Origin: JABMRP01 sp964444795 | GTDB lineage: Bacteria; Planctomycetota; Planctomycetia; Pirellulales; Thermoguttaceae | Length of the DNA: 64,000 bases | Assembly: GCA_964444795.1 (NCBI GenBank) | Contig: CAYUIQ010000011.1 | Location: 1 to 64,000, forward strand | Direction: 5' to 3' | In this document: piece by piece, positions 1-8,326 of the stretch | How the letters are laid out: every line of letters begins with the position of its first letter | Position numbering within the stretch: position 1 is the stretch's first letter | The notes under the pieces: model-generated | Databases searched by the model: none | The model's input: only the letters and a program-made list of their open reading frames with translations | Told to the model about the DNA's origin: nothing | Translations under genes and position numbers: made by a program

Positions 1-45
1 AGGGGTGGCCCTGCCCGAGTAGCGGAAGTCCGAGTGTTCGTTTCA

Positions 46-113
46 CGCCCAGCCGAAGGCGCCGGCTCTTCTGGTGCGGGAACGCCAGAACAGCCGGCGC
101 CTTCGGCTGGGCG
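46..113. repeat. Long palindromic hairpin element
   Basis: A perfect 22-bp inverted repeat (46-67 and 92-113) encloses a shorter inverted repeat (69-74 with 85-90), so the element can fold into one long cruciform or RNA hairpin. No T-run follows it. It lies upstream of the lipoprotein gene and resembles the intergenic palindromes elsewhere in this window in style but not in sequence. Confidence 0.75.
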
Positions 114-153
114 TTAAACGATTGAACATCAACACAAGGATCGCTCAGAACCC

Positions 154-615
154 ATGAATGAACTTCTCCAAACCAACGCCACGCGCACTCTGCTCTTGGC
201 CGCCTTCTGCTTGAGCATCTGCGGTTGCGGCGGTAGCGATCTGGACACCGTGAAGGTCTCCGGCAAGGTGACGCTCGACGGCGGCGACTGGCCGATGCAG
301 GGTACGATCACGTTCTCGCCGATCGGCGAACCGCCCGAGGGCGTTCCCCGAAAGCACGGCAGCGCCCGATTCGACACCGACGGGGTCTACAATGTTATGA
401 CCGCCGGAAGAGTCGAAGGGCTCGTGCCTGGCGAGTACAAGATCGTGGTCGAGTGCTATGAGAAGCCGCCCGGCATCAATCAGGACGAATCGCCCGGCAA
501 GAGCTTCGTCGATCTGAAATACGTCCGCACGGCGACTACGGACCAGACGCTAACGGTTGAAGCCGACAGCGGCGCGATGGAGTACAACCACGACTTCCCC
601 AGCGGGAAGAAGTAG
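154..615 (+). CDS. Small lipoprotein, carboxypeptidase-regulatory-like fold
   Basis: A 153-residue exported protein of unknown function. The N-terminus has a hydrophobic stretch (residues 12-22) ending in a Cys-Gly-Cys cluster around residues 23-25, consistent with lipoprotein processing. The rest reads as a small beta-sandwich: a VSGKVTLDG opening, a central FSPIG stretch and a GLVPGEYKI segment. This is the pattern of the short regulatory-like lipoproteins that are abundant in planctomycetes. An AAGGA lies about a dozen bases upstream of the ATG, which is slightly far. It stands alone, convergent with the PEP-CTERM gene. The fold is inferred from pattern only and the role is unknown. Confidence 0.75.
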   Translation: MNELLQTNATRTLLLAAFCLSICGCGGSDLDTVKVSGKVTLDGGDWPMQGTITFSPIGEPPEGVPRKHGSARFDTDGVYNVMTAGRVEGLVPGEYKIVVECYEKPPGINQDESPGKSFVDLKYVRTATTDQTLTVEADSGAMEYNHDFPSGKK

Positions 616-655
616 TCCGTCGCCTCGGGTGCCACGGGCGACCCCTACTCAGTCG

Positions 656-3172
656 CTACGCCGATTTTCGCCGCCGCGCGATCAGCCCCAGCCCCAGAAG
701 CCCCAGAGCGGCCAGGGCAAATGTGGAGGGCTCGGGAACGACCTCTGAGACCTTCGACAGGGCCAGGGCGGAGATGAAGACGTTGGGGTCGTCGCCGCCG
801 GCGGCACGCCCACCAACCAGCAGGTCCCCGGCCGTGTCGGCATTGGCCAGGAAGCTGAACTGGTAGTCCAAATCCGACGTGGGATCGGCGTCGCCGTCGA
901 AAATGTAGTCGTCCATCATCAAGGTCCCGTTGGCAAACCAGTCGGATAGCCGAGCGTTGCTGGTACTGCCGTCGTCGTAGGACCAGACCGTCACTTCGTA
1001 TTGGGCGTCGGGCTCGAGCCCCTCGATCAACACGTCCAGTCCATTTGCCGCAGTGGTTCCTCTGGCGAAGATGAGGTCTCGCAGCAACTCCTGCTGGGTG
1101 AAGTCGCCTCCGTTGGTCGGCTGGCCGCGGCGGCGGTCGTCGAGCACACCGCCGGTGGGATGCGAGAGCGTGACGTCGATTGCGCCGTAGCTCTGAGTGC
1201 CACCGCTTGAGCCGGCCAAGACGAACTCGTCGAATCCGTCCTGCGTGTTGCCTGGCCCCGTAGCGCCCCGGTCGTTGAAGTCGATCTTCAGGACCTCTGC
1301 CTTAGTGATTTCCGGCCCCGGCGCAACGAACTGTAGCTCGAACCCGTTAAGCGACGAGTGGTCGCCGGACGTGCCCCCGAGGAAGTCGATCATCACCGAC
1401 GATCCGCCGGCGGTGAACTGAAACGTCTGCGTGGAGATAATGGAAGGGTTGGCGCCGTCGGTGACGGGCACGCTGTTGGCAACGATCTGGCCGGGGGCCG
1501 CGGCATCGTAGAGCCGGATGTCGAAGGTCCCGCCGCCAAACTGTGTCGAGTGGTGGAAGGTGGTGATTTCATACGTCCCGGGCGTCAGGTTATCGAGCGT
1601 CAGCTTCATGGTGCCGTCGGCGTTGCGAAGTACCATGTCGGAGAGCAAGGGGCTCTGGCCGGCAAACCTGCCCGTGACGGCGGCGTAGTCGCGGAAATGG
1701 GTGTACCCGCTGATCTTCACGTCGACGGTCTCGCTTCCGCCGATAAAGCCAAACGACCCGGTGGCCGGCCGGTTCCCGCCACCCTCGGCCGCTTCAAGCG
1801 GATTGAATCCAGGCATCGTTCCCCCCGGGCCGCCGCCGCTGGACGGGTCTCGGCCGAAGTCGACGTTGACCAGCGGGGCCGCGATGCCCGCGCTGTAGTG
1901 CTCCTGGACCTGCAGCGTGCTCAGCGCCGAGTCGTACATGGCGACTTCGTCGAACGACGCGTCCACGTTGCGGTTCAAGTGGTTGGCGATCGTAAAGGGG
2001 CGGGAGTTGGCCCCGTAGGCGTCGACCGGTACGCCGCTCGCCGCTCCCTGGAACACCCCGTCGACATAGAGCCGCGTTTCCGCGGCCAAATTGTCGTAGA
2101 CGCCAACGATATGGTGCCACTGGCCGTCGTTCACGGCCGCCGCTGAGGTAACGACCTTGTTAGTGCCGCCGGTATTGCGGAGGAACCAGTCCACCTGCCC
2201 CGTAGCCTTATACCGCGAGAGATACCATGGTCGAACTTGCGACGAGTCGTAGCCTTTGACCAGCAGGCCGGCGTCATTGACCGTGGAGTTGCCCGGCAGG
2301 GCCTTGACCCAGTACTCGGCCGAGAAGCTCTGGCCCGAGGCAAAGCCGAAATCGCCGGTGTTGGATCTGGAAATCGTCGGGGTGGGGGAGCCGGGCGCGA
2401 TCTTGACCGCTGTGTCCGCGTCGCCGACGACGGCGCCGGTCTGTTCCAAGAGCGGCGTGTTGTTGTAGGTGAGGTCGCGGGTGTTACCCGATATGTCCAC
2501 CGCCGTGGAACCGACGGCCTCGCCGAGTCGCCAGTAGCCGACCGGATTGTCGTCCAAAACGACGCCCTGATACACCCCGGCCCGCGTGGGAGGCGGCGGC
2601 GCCAGCGGGTCGCCGATCTCCAAGCCGTTGATGAAGACGTGGTGCGGCTCGCCGTTATTGGCAGCCACTCGGCCCTCCACCAACGCGGCACCGGTATTGT
2701 CGCTGGTGAGCTTGAACTTGGCGACGTAATCCGCCAGCGTGGCCGGATCAGGTGAATTGGGGAAGGACGACAGAGTACCGTTCCATGTCGCCGCGCGGCC
2801 ACCATTGCTGCTGTCGTCGAAACTCCACAGCCGGACTGGATAGGTTGTGTGCGGGACCAGGCCGGTGATCGTCAGGTCGAGGCCTTCGCCCAGGGCGTTG
2901 CTGCCGTTGGCGAAGAGGAAATCGCGCCACATCTGGCTTTCCGCACCGCCACCGTTTCCGCCACCCCGGTCGCGGCTATCGAGCGAGACGCCGACCGTCG
3001 CGGTCGAAATGCTCACCGTGCCGTTGCTGCCGTTTCCCGCGTTGTCCACCTGCGTCCATCCCGACTGCACGTTGCCGGAGCGGAAATCGAACGAGACGGT
3101 TGCCGCCATTGCGGACGTGGATACCAGCGCCGTAATCGCCACGGCCAAAACCAGACGTTGCAGCGTTTTCAT
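656..3172 (-). CDS. PEP-CTERM protein with LamG/ConA-like domain
   Basis: A large secreted protein (838 residues) destined for PEP-CTERM sorting. The chosen start, MKTLQRLV, is followed by a clear signal peptide and preceded by AGGAG; the longer open frame upstream looks non-coding. Domains in order: a beta-sandwich with VSFDFRSG and an RLWSFDD motif; a LamG/concanavalin-like domain opening with NPVGYWRLGE and closing with SFDEVAMYD; a malectin-like section starting LVNVDFG; and a second copy of the first domain (VLKIDFNDR, TVWSYDDGS). The C-terminus is VPEPSTFALAALGLLGLGL followed by RRRK, a textbook PEP-CTERM tail: motif, transmembrane helix, basic end. It probably binds or sits in extracellular polysaccharide; the ligand is unknown. 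Confidence 0.9.
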   Translation of the reverse strand: MKTLQRLVLAVAITALVSTSAMAATVSFDFRSGNVQSGWTQVDNAGNGSNGTVSISTATVGVSLDSRDRGGGNGGGAESQMWRDFLFANGSNALGEGLDLTITGLVPHTTYPVRLWSFDDSSNGGRAATWNGTLSSFPNSPDPATLADYVAKFKLTSDNTGAALVEGRVAANNGEPHHVFINGLEIGDPLAPPPPTRAGVYQGVVLDDNPVGYWRLGEAVGSTAVDISGNTRDLTYNNTPLLEQTGAVVGDADTAVKIAPGSPTPTISRSNTGDFGFASGQSFSAEYWVKALPGNSTVNDAGLLVKGYDSSQVRPWYLSRYKATGQVDWFLRNTGGTNKVVTSAAAVNDGQWHHIVGVYDNLAAETRLYVDGVFQGAASGVPVDAYGANSRPFTIANHLNRNVDASFDEVAMYDSALSTLQVQEHYSAGIAAPLVNVDFGRDPSSGGGPGGTMPGFNPLEAAEGGGNRPATGSFGFIGGSETVDVKISGYTHFRDYAAVTGRFAGQSPLLSDMVLRNADGTMKLTLDNLTPGTYEITTFHHSTQFGGGTFDIRLYDAAAPGQIVANSVPVTDGANPSIISTQTFQFTAGGSSVMIDFLGGTSGDHSSLNGFELQFVAPGPEITKAEVLKIDFNDRGATGPGNTQDGFDEFVLAGSSGGTQSYGAIDVTLSHPTGGVLDDRRRGQPTNGGDFTQQELLRDLIFARGTTAANGLDVLIEGLEPDAQYEVTVWSYDDGSTSNARLSDWFANGTLMMDDYIFDGDADPTSDLDYQFSFLANADTAGDLLVGGRAAGGDDPNVFISALALSKVSEVVPEPSTFALAALGLLGLGLIARRRKSA

Positions 3173-3657
3173 CTCGAATCTCCTTGACTCGCCTGCCGAT
3201 TGCTCGTGTGTGTTGATCCGATATGCCTCTTTGCGCATCGCGGAGTGGCGAGGCGCATCCACCGTATTCCGCGCCGTCGGGCAGACCGCCCGATCGTGAT
3301 TCCATTTCGGCGCTAATAGGCCCCGATGATCACCGGGACCTTCCCCCTAGGCGCTACTGCCCAGTGTAGTTAGAAAAATGCCGGCGTCAACGAATTTGGC
3401 GTAGGGACAGGAAAATCGCCAGAAAAATCTGGGGAAAGAAACCCCTTCTAGCGAGGTGTGCGTACTAGTTAGGGTCATGTTCCCCGAAAAGGCCTGAAGG
3501 AACCCGATTTACGCCCCCGAGGGTTGACTCCCGCGGCGGGATGGATAGTCTGGGGATTCTTGCAGACGCCGGAACACGGCTCGGCCCCGTTGGGCTCGAA
3601 AGAAGACCGGCGGTCTGGCAGGCAACCTTCCGCAAGTTCTGGAGAAAGGTCCATTCC
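3173..3657. other. Divergent intergenic region
   Basis: This stretch separates the PEP-CTERM gene (leftward) from the symporter gene (rightward) and should hold both promoters. I see no convincing -10/-35 or -24/-12 element, no RNA gene and no strong palindrome. An in-frame ATG at 3541 extends the symporter frame, but the extension lacks membrane character and a ribosome binding site. Confidence 0.5.
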
Positions 3658-5622
3658 ATGGAATTCACGCTGATCGACGTCATCATCTTTCTGGTATTCG
3701 TCATCGCGGTCGTCTCCTTCGGCATCTCCAAGAGCCGCCACGAGAAGGATAGCGAGTCGTACTTCCTCGCCGGTCGCGGCCTGAGTTGGTGGCTGATCGG
3801 CTTCTCGCTGATCGCCGCGAACATCTCGGCCGAGCAATTCGTCGGCATGTCGGGACTGGCGGCCAAGGACTACGTGGGGCTGGCCGTGGCCAGCTACGAA
3901 TGGATCGCGGCCATTACGCTGGTCGTCGTGGCTTTCTGCTTCCTGCCCAAGTTTCTGCGCAGCGGCATCTACACGATTCCCGAGTACCTCGAGTATCGAT
4001 ACAGCCACTCGGCACGCGCCATCATGTCGATGTTGATGGTGGCCACGCTCGTCTGTGTCAACATCACCACGGTCATCTACTTGGGGGCCAAGGCGCTGGA
4101 GCCGCTCTTCGCGGGGCACAATCTCCTGGGCATTGAAGGGATTCCGCTGGACATCCGCACGCTGTCCTGGATCGTCGGCATCGCGGCGGCCGGCTATGTC
4201 GCCGCCGGCGGGTTGAAAGCCTGTGCATGGACCGATCTGTTCTGGGGCTCGGCGCTGATCGTCGGCGGGTTGATCATCATGGTGCTGACGTTTCGGGCCT
4301 TGGACAAGCCCGAGGATTACGACATGGACCCGGCGGAGGTCTGCAAGTCGATCGGGGTCGAGGAAGATGCCAGCCTCGGGGAGAAATTCTCGAAGCTCAA
4401 AGGCGACAAGATGCACATGATCAAGCCGGCCGACAACCCGGAGATTCCGTGGACGGCGCTGATCCTGGGCATCTGGATTCCCAACTTCTACTATTGGGGG
4501 CTGAATCAGTACATTATGCAGCGCACCTTGGGGGCCAAGTCGCTGGCCGACGGCCAACGGGGTATCGTGTTTGCCGCCAGCTTGAAACTGATCATTCCCT
4601 TCATCGTCTGCATACCCGGCATCATCGCCTTTTCGTTCTACCATGCCCAGTTGCAGGCCAACGCGTCGGAGAAGACCAATAAGGAGACACTGGCCGCCTT
4701 CGAAGACGTGGAGAAGACACCCGAATCGGCGGGCAAGCTGTTCAAATTCGACCGCGATTTCGCCAACCTCTACCCCGAGCAGGCTAGGAGTGTCCTGGCA
4801 TTCAACGCCGCGGTCATTGAGGGCGATGTTCTGGCGGGCGACGACCTCTCGAAACTCAACGCCGCGCTTTCCGGTGTCGACGTTCCCGAGGGCAAGGATC
4901 TGGCGAACCTCAACGGCGCTTTGGTGAAGGCGACGGGCAAAGTGGATGAAGACCTCAAAGTCCAAACGGAGTTGGCCGGATACGATTATGACTCCGCCTT
5001 CCCCACGCTTGTGGCCAATATCAGCCCCGAAGGTCTTCGCGGGTTCCTGATCGCCGCGTTGATGGGAGCGGTGGTCAGTTCGCTGGCGGCCATGCTCAAC
5101 GCGGCCTCTACCATTTTCACGATGGATATCTACAAGGAGTACGTCAACCGCAATGCCTCGCAGGGCAATCTCGTGACGGTCGGCCGATGTTGCGTGCCGC
5201 TGGCCGTGTTGGTCGGATGCATTATCGCGCCCGAATTGGCCAAGCCCCAGTACCAGGGGGCGTTCCACTTCATCCAGGAGTTCCAAGGATACATCTCGCC
5301 GGGAATTCTCACGGTCTTCCTGTTCGGGCTGTTCGTACCCAAGACGCCGCGCATCGCCGGCGTGCTCGGGCTCGCCCTTTGCCCGGCGATTTACGGGCTG
5401 CTCCACATGTTCTGTGGCGACGTGGCGTTTCTCAACCGCATGGCCATCACCGTCGGCGCCCTGGCCGTCGTGTTGGCAGTGGTCACCGCGATCATGCCGC
5501 TGAAGGAACCGGTCAAGCTGCCCGAGCAGCAGGACTTCGACATGACGTCCTCCCGAGGCGCGAAGATCTGCGGTCTGGCCGTCGTCGCGGTAACGATCGC
5601 CCTGTACTGGGTCTTCCGGTGA
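3658..5622 (+). CDS. Sodium:solute symporter (SSS/SGLT family)
   Basis: An integral membrane transporter of the SGLT-like SSS family (654 residues), predicted to import a sugar or similar solute with Na+. The start is ATG 3658 after GGAGAAAGG. Family signatures include SLIAANISAEQFVGMSG in TM2 (about 51-65), a SGIYTIPEYLEYRY loop (102-115) and the late block SSLAAMLNAASTIFTMDIYK (474-493). About 14 membrane segments are visible. Unusually, a charged hydrophilic stretch of about 110 residues (332-445) is inserted before that late block. It contains two similar DLxxLNxAL units and is not typical of the family. The substrate cannot be read from sequence. The exported FAD oxidoreductase lies convergent downstream. 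Confidence 0.9.
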   Translation: MEFTLIDVIIFLVFVIAVVSFGISKSRHEKDSESYFLAGRGLSWWLIGFSLIAANISAEQFVGMSGLAAKDYVGLAVASYEWIAAITLVVVAFCFLPKFLRSGIYTIPEYLEYRYSHSARAIMSMLMVATLVCVNITTVIYLGAKALEPLFAGHNLLGIEGIPLDIRTLSWIVGIAAAGYVAAGGLKACAWTDLFWGSALIVGGLIIMVLTFRALDKPEDYDMDPAEVCKSIGVEEDASLGEKFSKLKGDKMHMIKPADNPEIPWTALILGIWIPNFYYWGLNQYIMQRTLGAKSLADGQRGIVFAASLKLIIPFIVCIPGIIAFSFYHAQLQANASEKTNKETLAAFEDVEKTPESAGKLFKFDRDFANLYPEQARSVLAFNAAVIEGDVLAGDDLSKLNAALSGVDVPEGKDLANLNGALVKATGKVDEDLKVQTELAGYDYDSAFPTLVANISPEGLRGFLIAALMGAVVSSLAAMLNAASTIFTMDIYKEYVNRNASQGNLVTVGRCCVPLAVLVGCIIAPELAKPQYQGAFHFIQEFQGYISPGILTVFLFGLFVPKTPRIAGVLGLALCPAIYGLLHMFCGDVAFLNRMAITVGALAVVLAVVTAIMPLKEPVKLPEQQDFDMTSSRGAKICGLAVVAVTIALYWVFR

Positions 5623-5689
5623 TTGCCGTGTCGGGGTACCATGGGCCCACTTGCCCGCGCTTGCCGAATACGCCGATTCGCACGACGTG

Positions 5690-5746
5690 CTTTCGGGGGC
5701 TGACCGGGCTTTCGGGGGCTGACCGGGCTTTCGGGGGCTGATCGGG
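5690..5746. repeat. Three tandem copies of a 19-bp unit
   Basis: The unit CTTTCGGGGGCTGACCGGG occurs at 5690-5708, 5709-5727 and, with one change, 5728-5746. It fills most of the gap between two convergent genes. It is probably a short tandem repeat produced by slippage; no function is evident. Confidence 0.9.
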
Positions 5747-5764
5747 CCCCAGACCACCCGGAAG

Positions 5765-7633
5765 CTACTCCGACGGACGTTTCACAACCCGATCGTACAA
5801 CGCCCGCAGCAGTTGCCCGCGGGTTGTGGTGCCCGGTTTGTACTGCGGCGGACGCCCGACGCCGGCGCGGTCGATCCACCCGGCGGCGACGTCGGCCGGC
5901 ACGGGTTTGTGCAACTGGGCCTGCCATTGCGATGGCCGGTAGAAACCGCGCAGGGCGAAGTACTGTAACGCTTCGTAGTCGTCGTCCCCCGGCTTGGCAT
6001 CCTGGAAGTAGATCAGCACGGCCCCTTGATCGAGCAGCCGGCGTTGGATACGCGATACGTTTGCCTGCCGGGGCGACACGCCGTCCTCGATGCTGACACA
6101 CGCGGCCACGCCGGCGGCCTGTCCCAGGGCCATCCAACACGGTTCCATCCGCAGGGTGCTGAAGCCGACGTGCGTGCCCGAGACGGGAACCGGCGTCAAC
6201 AGGCCTTCGACCCGTTTGGGCAACATCACCCCGTAGGGCACCGTGTAGGGTCTGGTGCCGTGGCTGAAGAAGCCGTCGAGATGTACGCGGCCCGGCTCGC
6301 GCTTGCGCACCGCGTGCGAATCCAACGCGTAGTGGCTGGCCGTGATGCTGGTCGCGTGAATCGGCGGACGCGACCGAGCGGCTACCGGCAACGCGTCGTG
6401 GGCGGTAAACAGATAGTCGCCCGTGATTCGCCGTCCCTCGCGCACGTAGATCTGGCGAGGAAAATGCCCGTTGTCGGTATATTCGTCCTTGGCCAACCCC
6501 CAGGCCAGACACCGCCGACGAAATTCCTCGGGCAGTTGCTCGTCGTGTTGGGCAAACCAGAGCAGTCCCAGCGTGTAGTCGCGCAGTCGCTTCGCATATC
6601 GGTCGCGCCACTGCCACGAAGCGGTGGGCCAGGGCCAGTTTTCCTCGGGCAGGTCGGTCGAGATGAACGCGGCGTGCTGGTTGTTGGCGTCGGTCTTGCC
6701 GGCCGGCAGCAGGACCATGTTGGTCACGCGACCGATTCCGGCGAAATCCATCTCCCCGCCGAACGTATTATCGACCCGGGTGGTGCGCCCCAGACGAACG
6801 TCCTCGGCCAGCGACGCGTATTCCTCGCGGTGGTAGTTTTCCGGTTTGGGCACGGGCGCGAGGTTCTCTGGATTTCGCGTCAGACAGAGGCGGTAATTGT
6901 AGGCTTGCACGGCTTCGTCGGCCGCGCCGGTCGAACCGAGCCCGACCGGTCCACCCCAGTGCTTGTAAATCCGGCCGGCCATCGGCTCGTCGAATTCGTC
7001 AGCCCCTTCACGACCTAAGCGAAAGGGTGCTCCAGCCGCTGCCGCCAGATCGCCCTCGTACGTGGCGTCGATGAAGACCTTGCCCGAGTAACGTTCGATC
7101 CGGCCCGTGTCGCGATCGGTCACTCGGATCTCGACCAGCTTGCCGTCCGTGAGCGTTACGTTGCCCACGGCGGAGTCGAACTGCCGCCGCCGCAACACGG
7201 TGATCCGCGAAGGGTGTTCGGCGAGCATCTGCTCGAACACTCGCTCGGCCAGATGCGGCTCGAAGCGATAGCCGTCGCTGCAATCCTTGACGTGTTGCGA
7301 GTTCGCACCGTACTGCCGGACGTAGTGTCGGCGAACCTGGCCGACGAATTCGAGAAACAACCCGGCCGTTGCACCACGGGTGTGAATATCGGTCGCTCCC
7401 AGTCCGTTGGCCGGCAGACCGCCGATGTGCCGGTTGCGGTCGAGCACCACGGCCGAATGTCCGTCGCGGGCGGTGGCGATCGCGGCCATGATTCCGCCGG
7501 GCGTAGCGCCGACGATCACGACGTCGAATGACCGAGGCGTGTCGGCGGATTCGGCCCGCGCCGGTCCGTTTTCACCCTCCACAAAGGCCACGGCCAGGAG
7601 ACATATGCCGAGAAGTTTTGCGGTTGTGTGCAT
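5765..7633 (-). CDS. Exported FAD-dependent oxidoreductase
   Basis: A 622-residue protein of the FAD_oxidored type (FAD-binding fold like the HdrA/thiazole-synthase group). The N-terminus is a signal peptide (to about residue 28). The dinucleotide-binding motif follows at 38-52 (VVIVGATPGGIMAAI), where the usual GxGxxG appears as GATPGG, then an acidic VVLDR end of strand 2 and GGLPANGLG. A second FAD contact is likely at SGKVFIDATYEGDLAAAAG. Planctomycetes encode many exported members, often near polysaccharide-utilisation genes; the substrate is unknown. Residue motifs support the fold well but not the reaction. It ends convergently with the symporter gene. Confidence 0.88.
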   Translation of the reverse strand: MHTTAKLLGICLLAVAFVEGENGPARAESADTPRSFDVVIVGATPGGIMAAIATARDGHSAVVLDRNRHIGGLPANGLGATDIHTRGATAGLFLEFVGQVRRHYVRQYGANSQHVKDCSDGYRFEPHLAERVFEQMLAEHPSRITVLRRRQFDSAVGNVTLTDGKLVEIRVTDRDTGRIERYSGKVFIDATYEGDLAAAAGAPFRLGREGADEFDEPMAGRIYKHWGGPVGLGSTGAADEAVQAYNYRLCLTRNPENLAPVPKPENYHREEYASLAEDVRLGRTTRVDNTFGGEMDFAGIGRVTNMVLLPAGKTDANNQHAAFISTDLPEENWPWPTASWQWRDRYAKRLRDYTLGLLWFAQHDEQLPEEFRRRCLAWGLAKDEYTDNGHFPRQIYVREGRRITGDYLFTAHDALPVAARSRPPIHATSITASHYALDSHAVRKREPGRVHLDGFFSHGTRPYTVPYGVMLPKRVEGLLTPVPVSGTHVGFSTLRMEPCWMALGQAAGVAACVSIEDGVSPRQANVSRIQRRLLDQGAVLIYFQDAKPGDDDYEALQYFALRGFYRPSQWQAQLHKPVPADVAAGWIDRAGVGRPPQYKPGTTTRGQLLRALYDRVVKRPSE

Positions 7634-7849
7634 TATGACCTCACTTGGGAATGTCGTACCGGCGTGTGGCAGTGTCTCTCACTATACCACGTTTCCCACC
7701 ATACCACGGCAGGCACCGCCGTTGCATCGGATCAACGTCCGGCGCGATCGTGTCGAGTTGGCGCAACGTGGCCGTGCATCGAATCGGGACACGCGGAAAA
7801 CCGGACAAGAACCTCTAAACCATTCTACAGTCATTGTTTACGACTGTTC

Positions 7850-8070
7850 AAGCGGGTCATTCCAGGGCACCGAACCCGCTCGGCACGGCAAATGCGGAAA
7901 GAGGCCCTCAGAGAATATCCTACCTGCGAAGCCGCCGTCCGGCGGCGAGTGAGTCCGACAGAAAGTCCCCCCTGTCCCAAGCGGATCGGCCTTCTCCTCC
8001 CAAGGCCGTCCTCCGCGGCCGGGCTCACCGACCAACGGCCCCATTCCCCCCCCCGGAATGGGGCCTTTTT
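7850..8070 (+). ncRNA. Candidate structured small RNA (no family recognised)
   Basis: A rightward rho-independent terminator at 8037-8070 has no rightward gene upstream of it for over 2 kb, so something non-coding may be transcribed here. The preceding sequence folds into local hairpins, for example around 7931-7946 (GCCGCCGTCCGGCGGC) and 7987-8008. I compared it by eye with SRP, RNase P, tmRNA and 6S consensus blocks and found no match. The 5' end is a guess. An arg leader attenuator is an alternative. Confidence 0.2.
8037..8070 (+). terminator. Rho-independent terminator
   Basis: An 11-bp perfect GC-rich stem (8037-8047 with 8055-8065) is closed by a short C-rich loop and followed directly by five T residues. 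It points rightward and stands about 255 bp before argC. Confidence 0.75.
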
Positions 8071-8099
8071 CTTTCTTTGATCCGGGAATTCCGGGGAAG

Positions 8100-8170
8100 G
8101 TGCCGTGGGTGGCTCATCCGCCCTTGCCAAATCTCTCGCCGACAAGGGCGGGCAAGCCGCCTCGGGGCAC
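8100..8170. repeat. Dispersed palindromic repeat, copy 1
   Basis: An imperfect inverted repeat (arms about 8100-8126 and 8143-8170) containing GGGTGGCT and GACAAGGGCGGG blocks. The same blocks in the same order occur at 56355-56428, so this is one copy of a dispersed intergenic palindrome. Confidence 0.65.
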
Positions 8171-8326
8171 CCCCGAACCTTTCCCGCCGCTCTTTCCTCC
8201 TACCTTACTCAGACGCACCGCTACCCGGCGTCGGCCCCCTTGGCGGGCAACTCCAGGCCGGGGTATACTGCCGGGTTGCCTATTTCTTGACGTTCGACCT
8301 GTTACCCCCCTACCCACTATTCGGCC

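Larger units (their letters stand above)
7634..8326. other. Long intergenic region with orphan terminator and repeat
   Basis: A gene-free stretch of almost 700 bp between the leftward FAD oxidoreductase gene and rightward argC. The left part should carry the oxidoreductase promoter. The middle holds GC-rich hairpins ending in a strong rightward terminator (8037-8070). The right part holds a palindromic repeat (8100-8170) and the argC leader. Open frames here show no protein-like composition. Confidence 0.6.

Noticed and set aside
656..3262. Longer N-terminus for the first PEP-CTERM protein
   Set aside because: The extra 30 residues precede a clear signal peptide and the ATG at 3172 has AGGAG just upstream.
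3475..5757. Very long (760 codon) leftward open frame opposite the symporter gene
   Set aside because: It lies fully antisense to a well-supported membrane protein, has a composition rich in Arg, Asp, Gly and His with no domain, and arises because high GC suppresses stops on the other strand.
7850..8070. SRP, RNase P, tmRNA or 6S RNA in the argC upstream gap
   Set aside because: None of the conserved sequence blocks of those RNAs could be found by eye.
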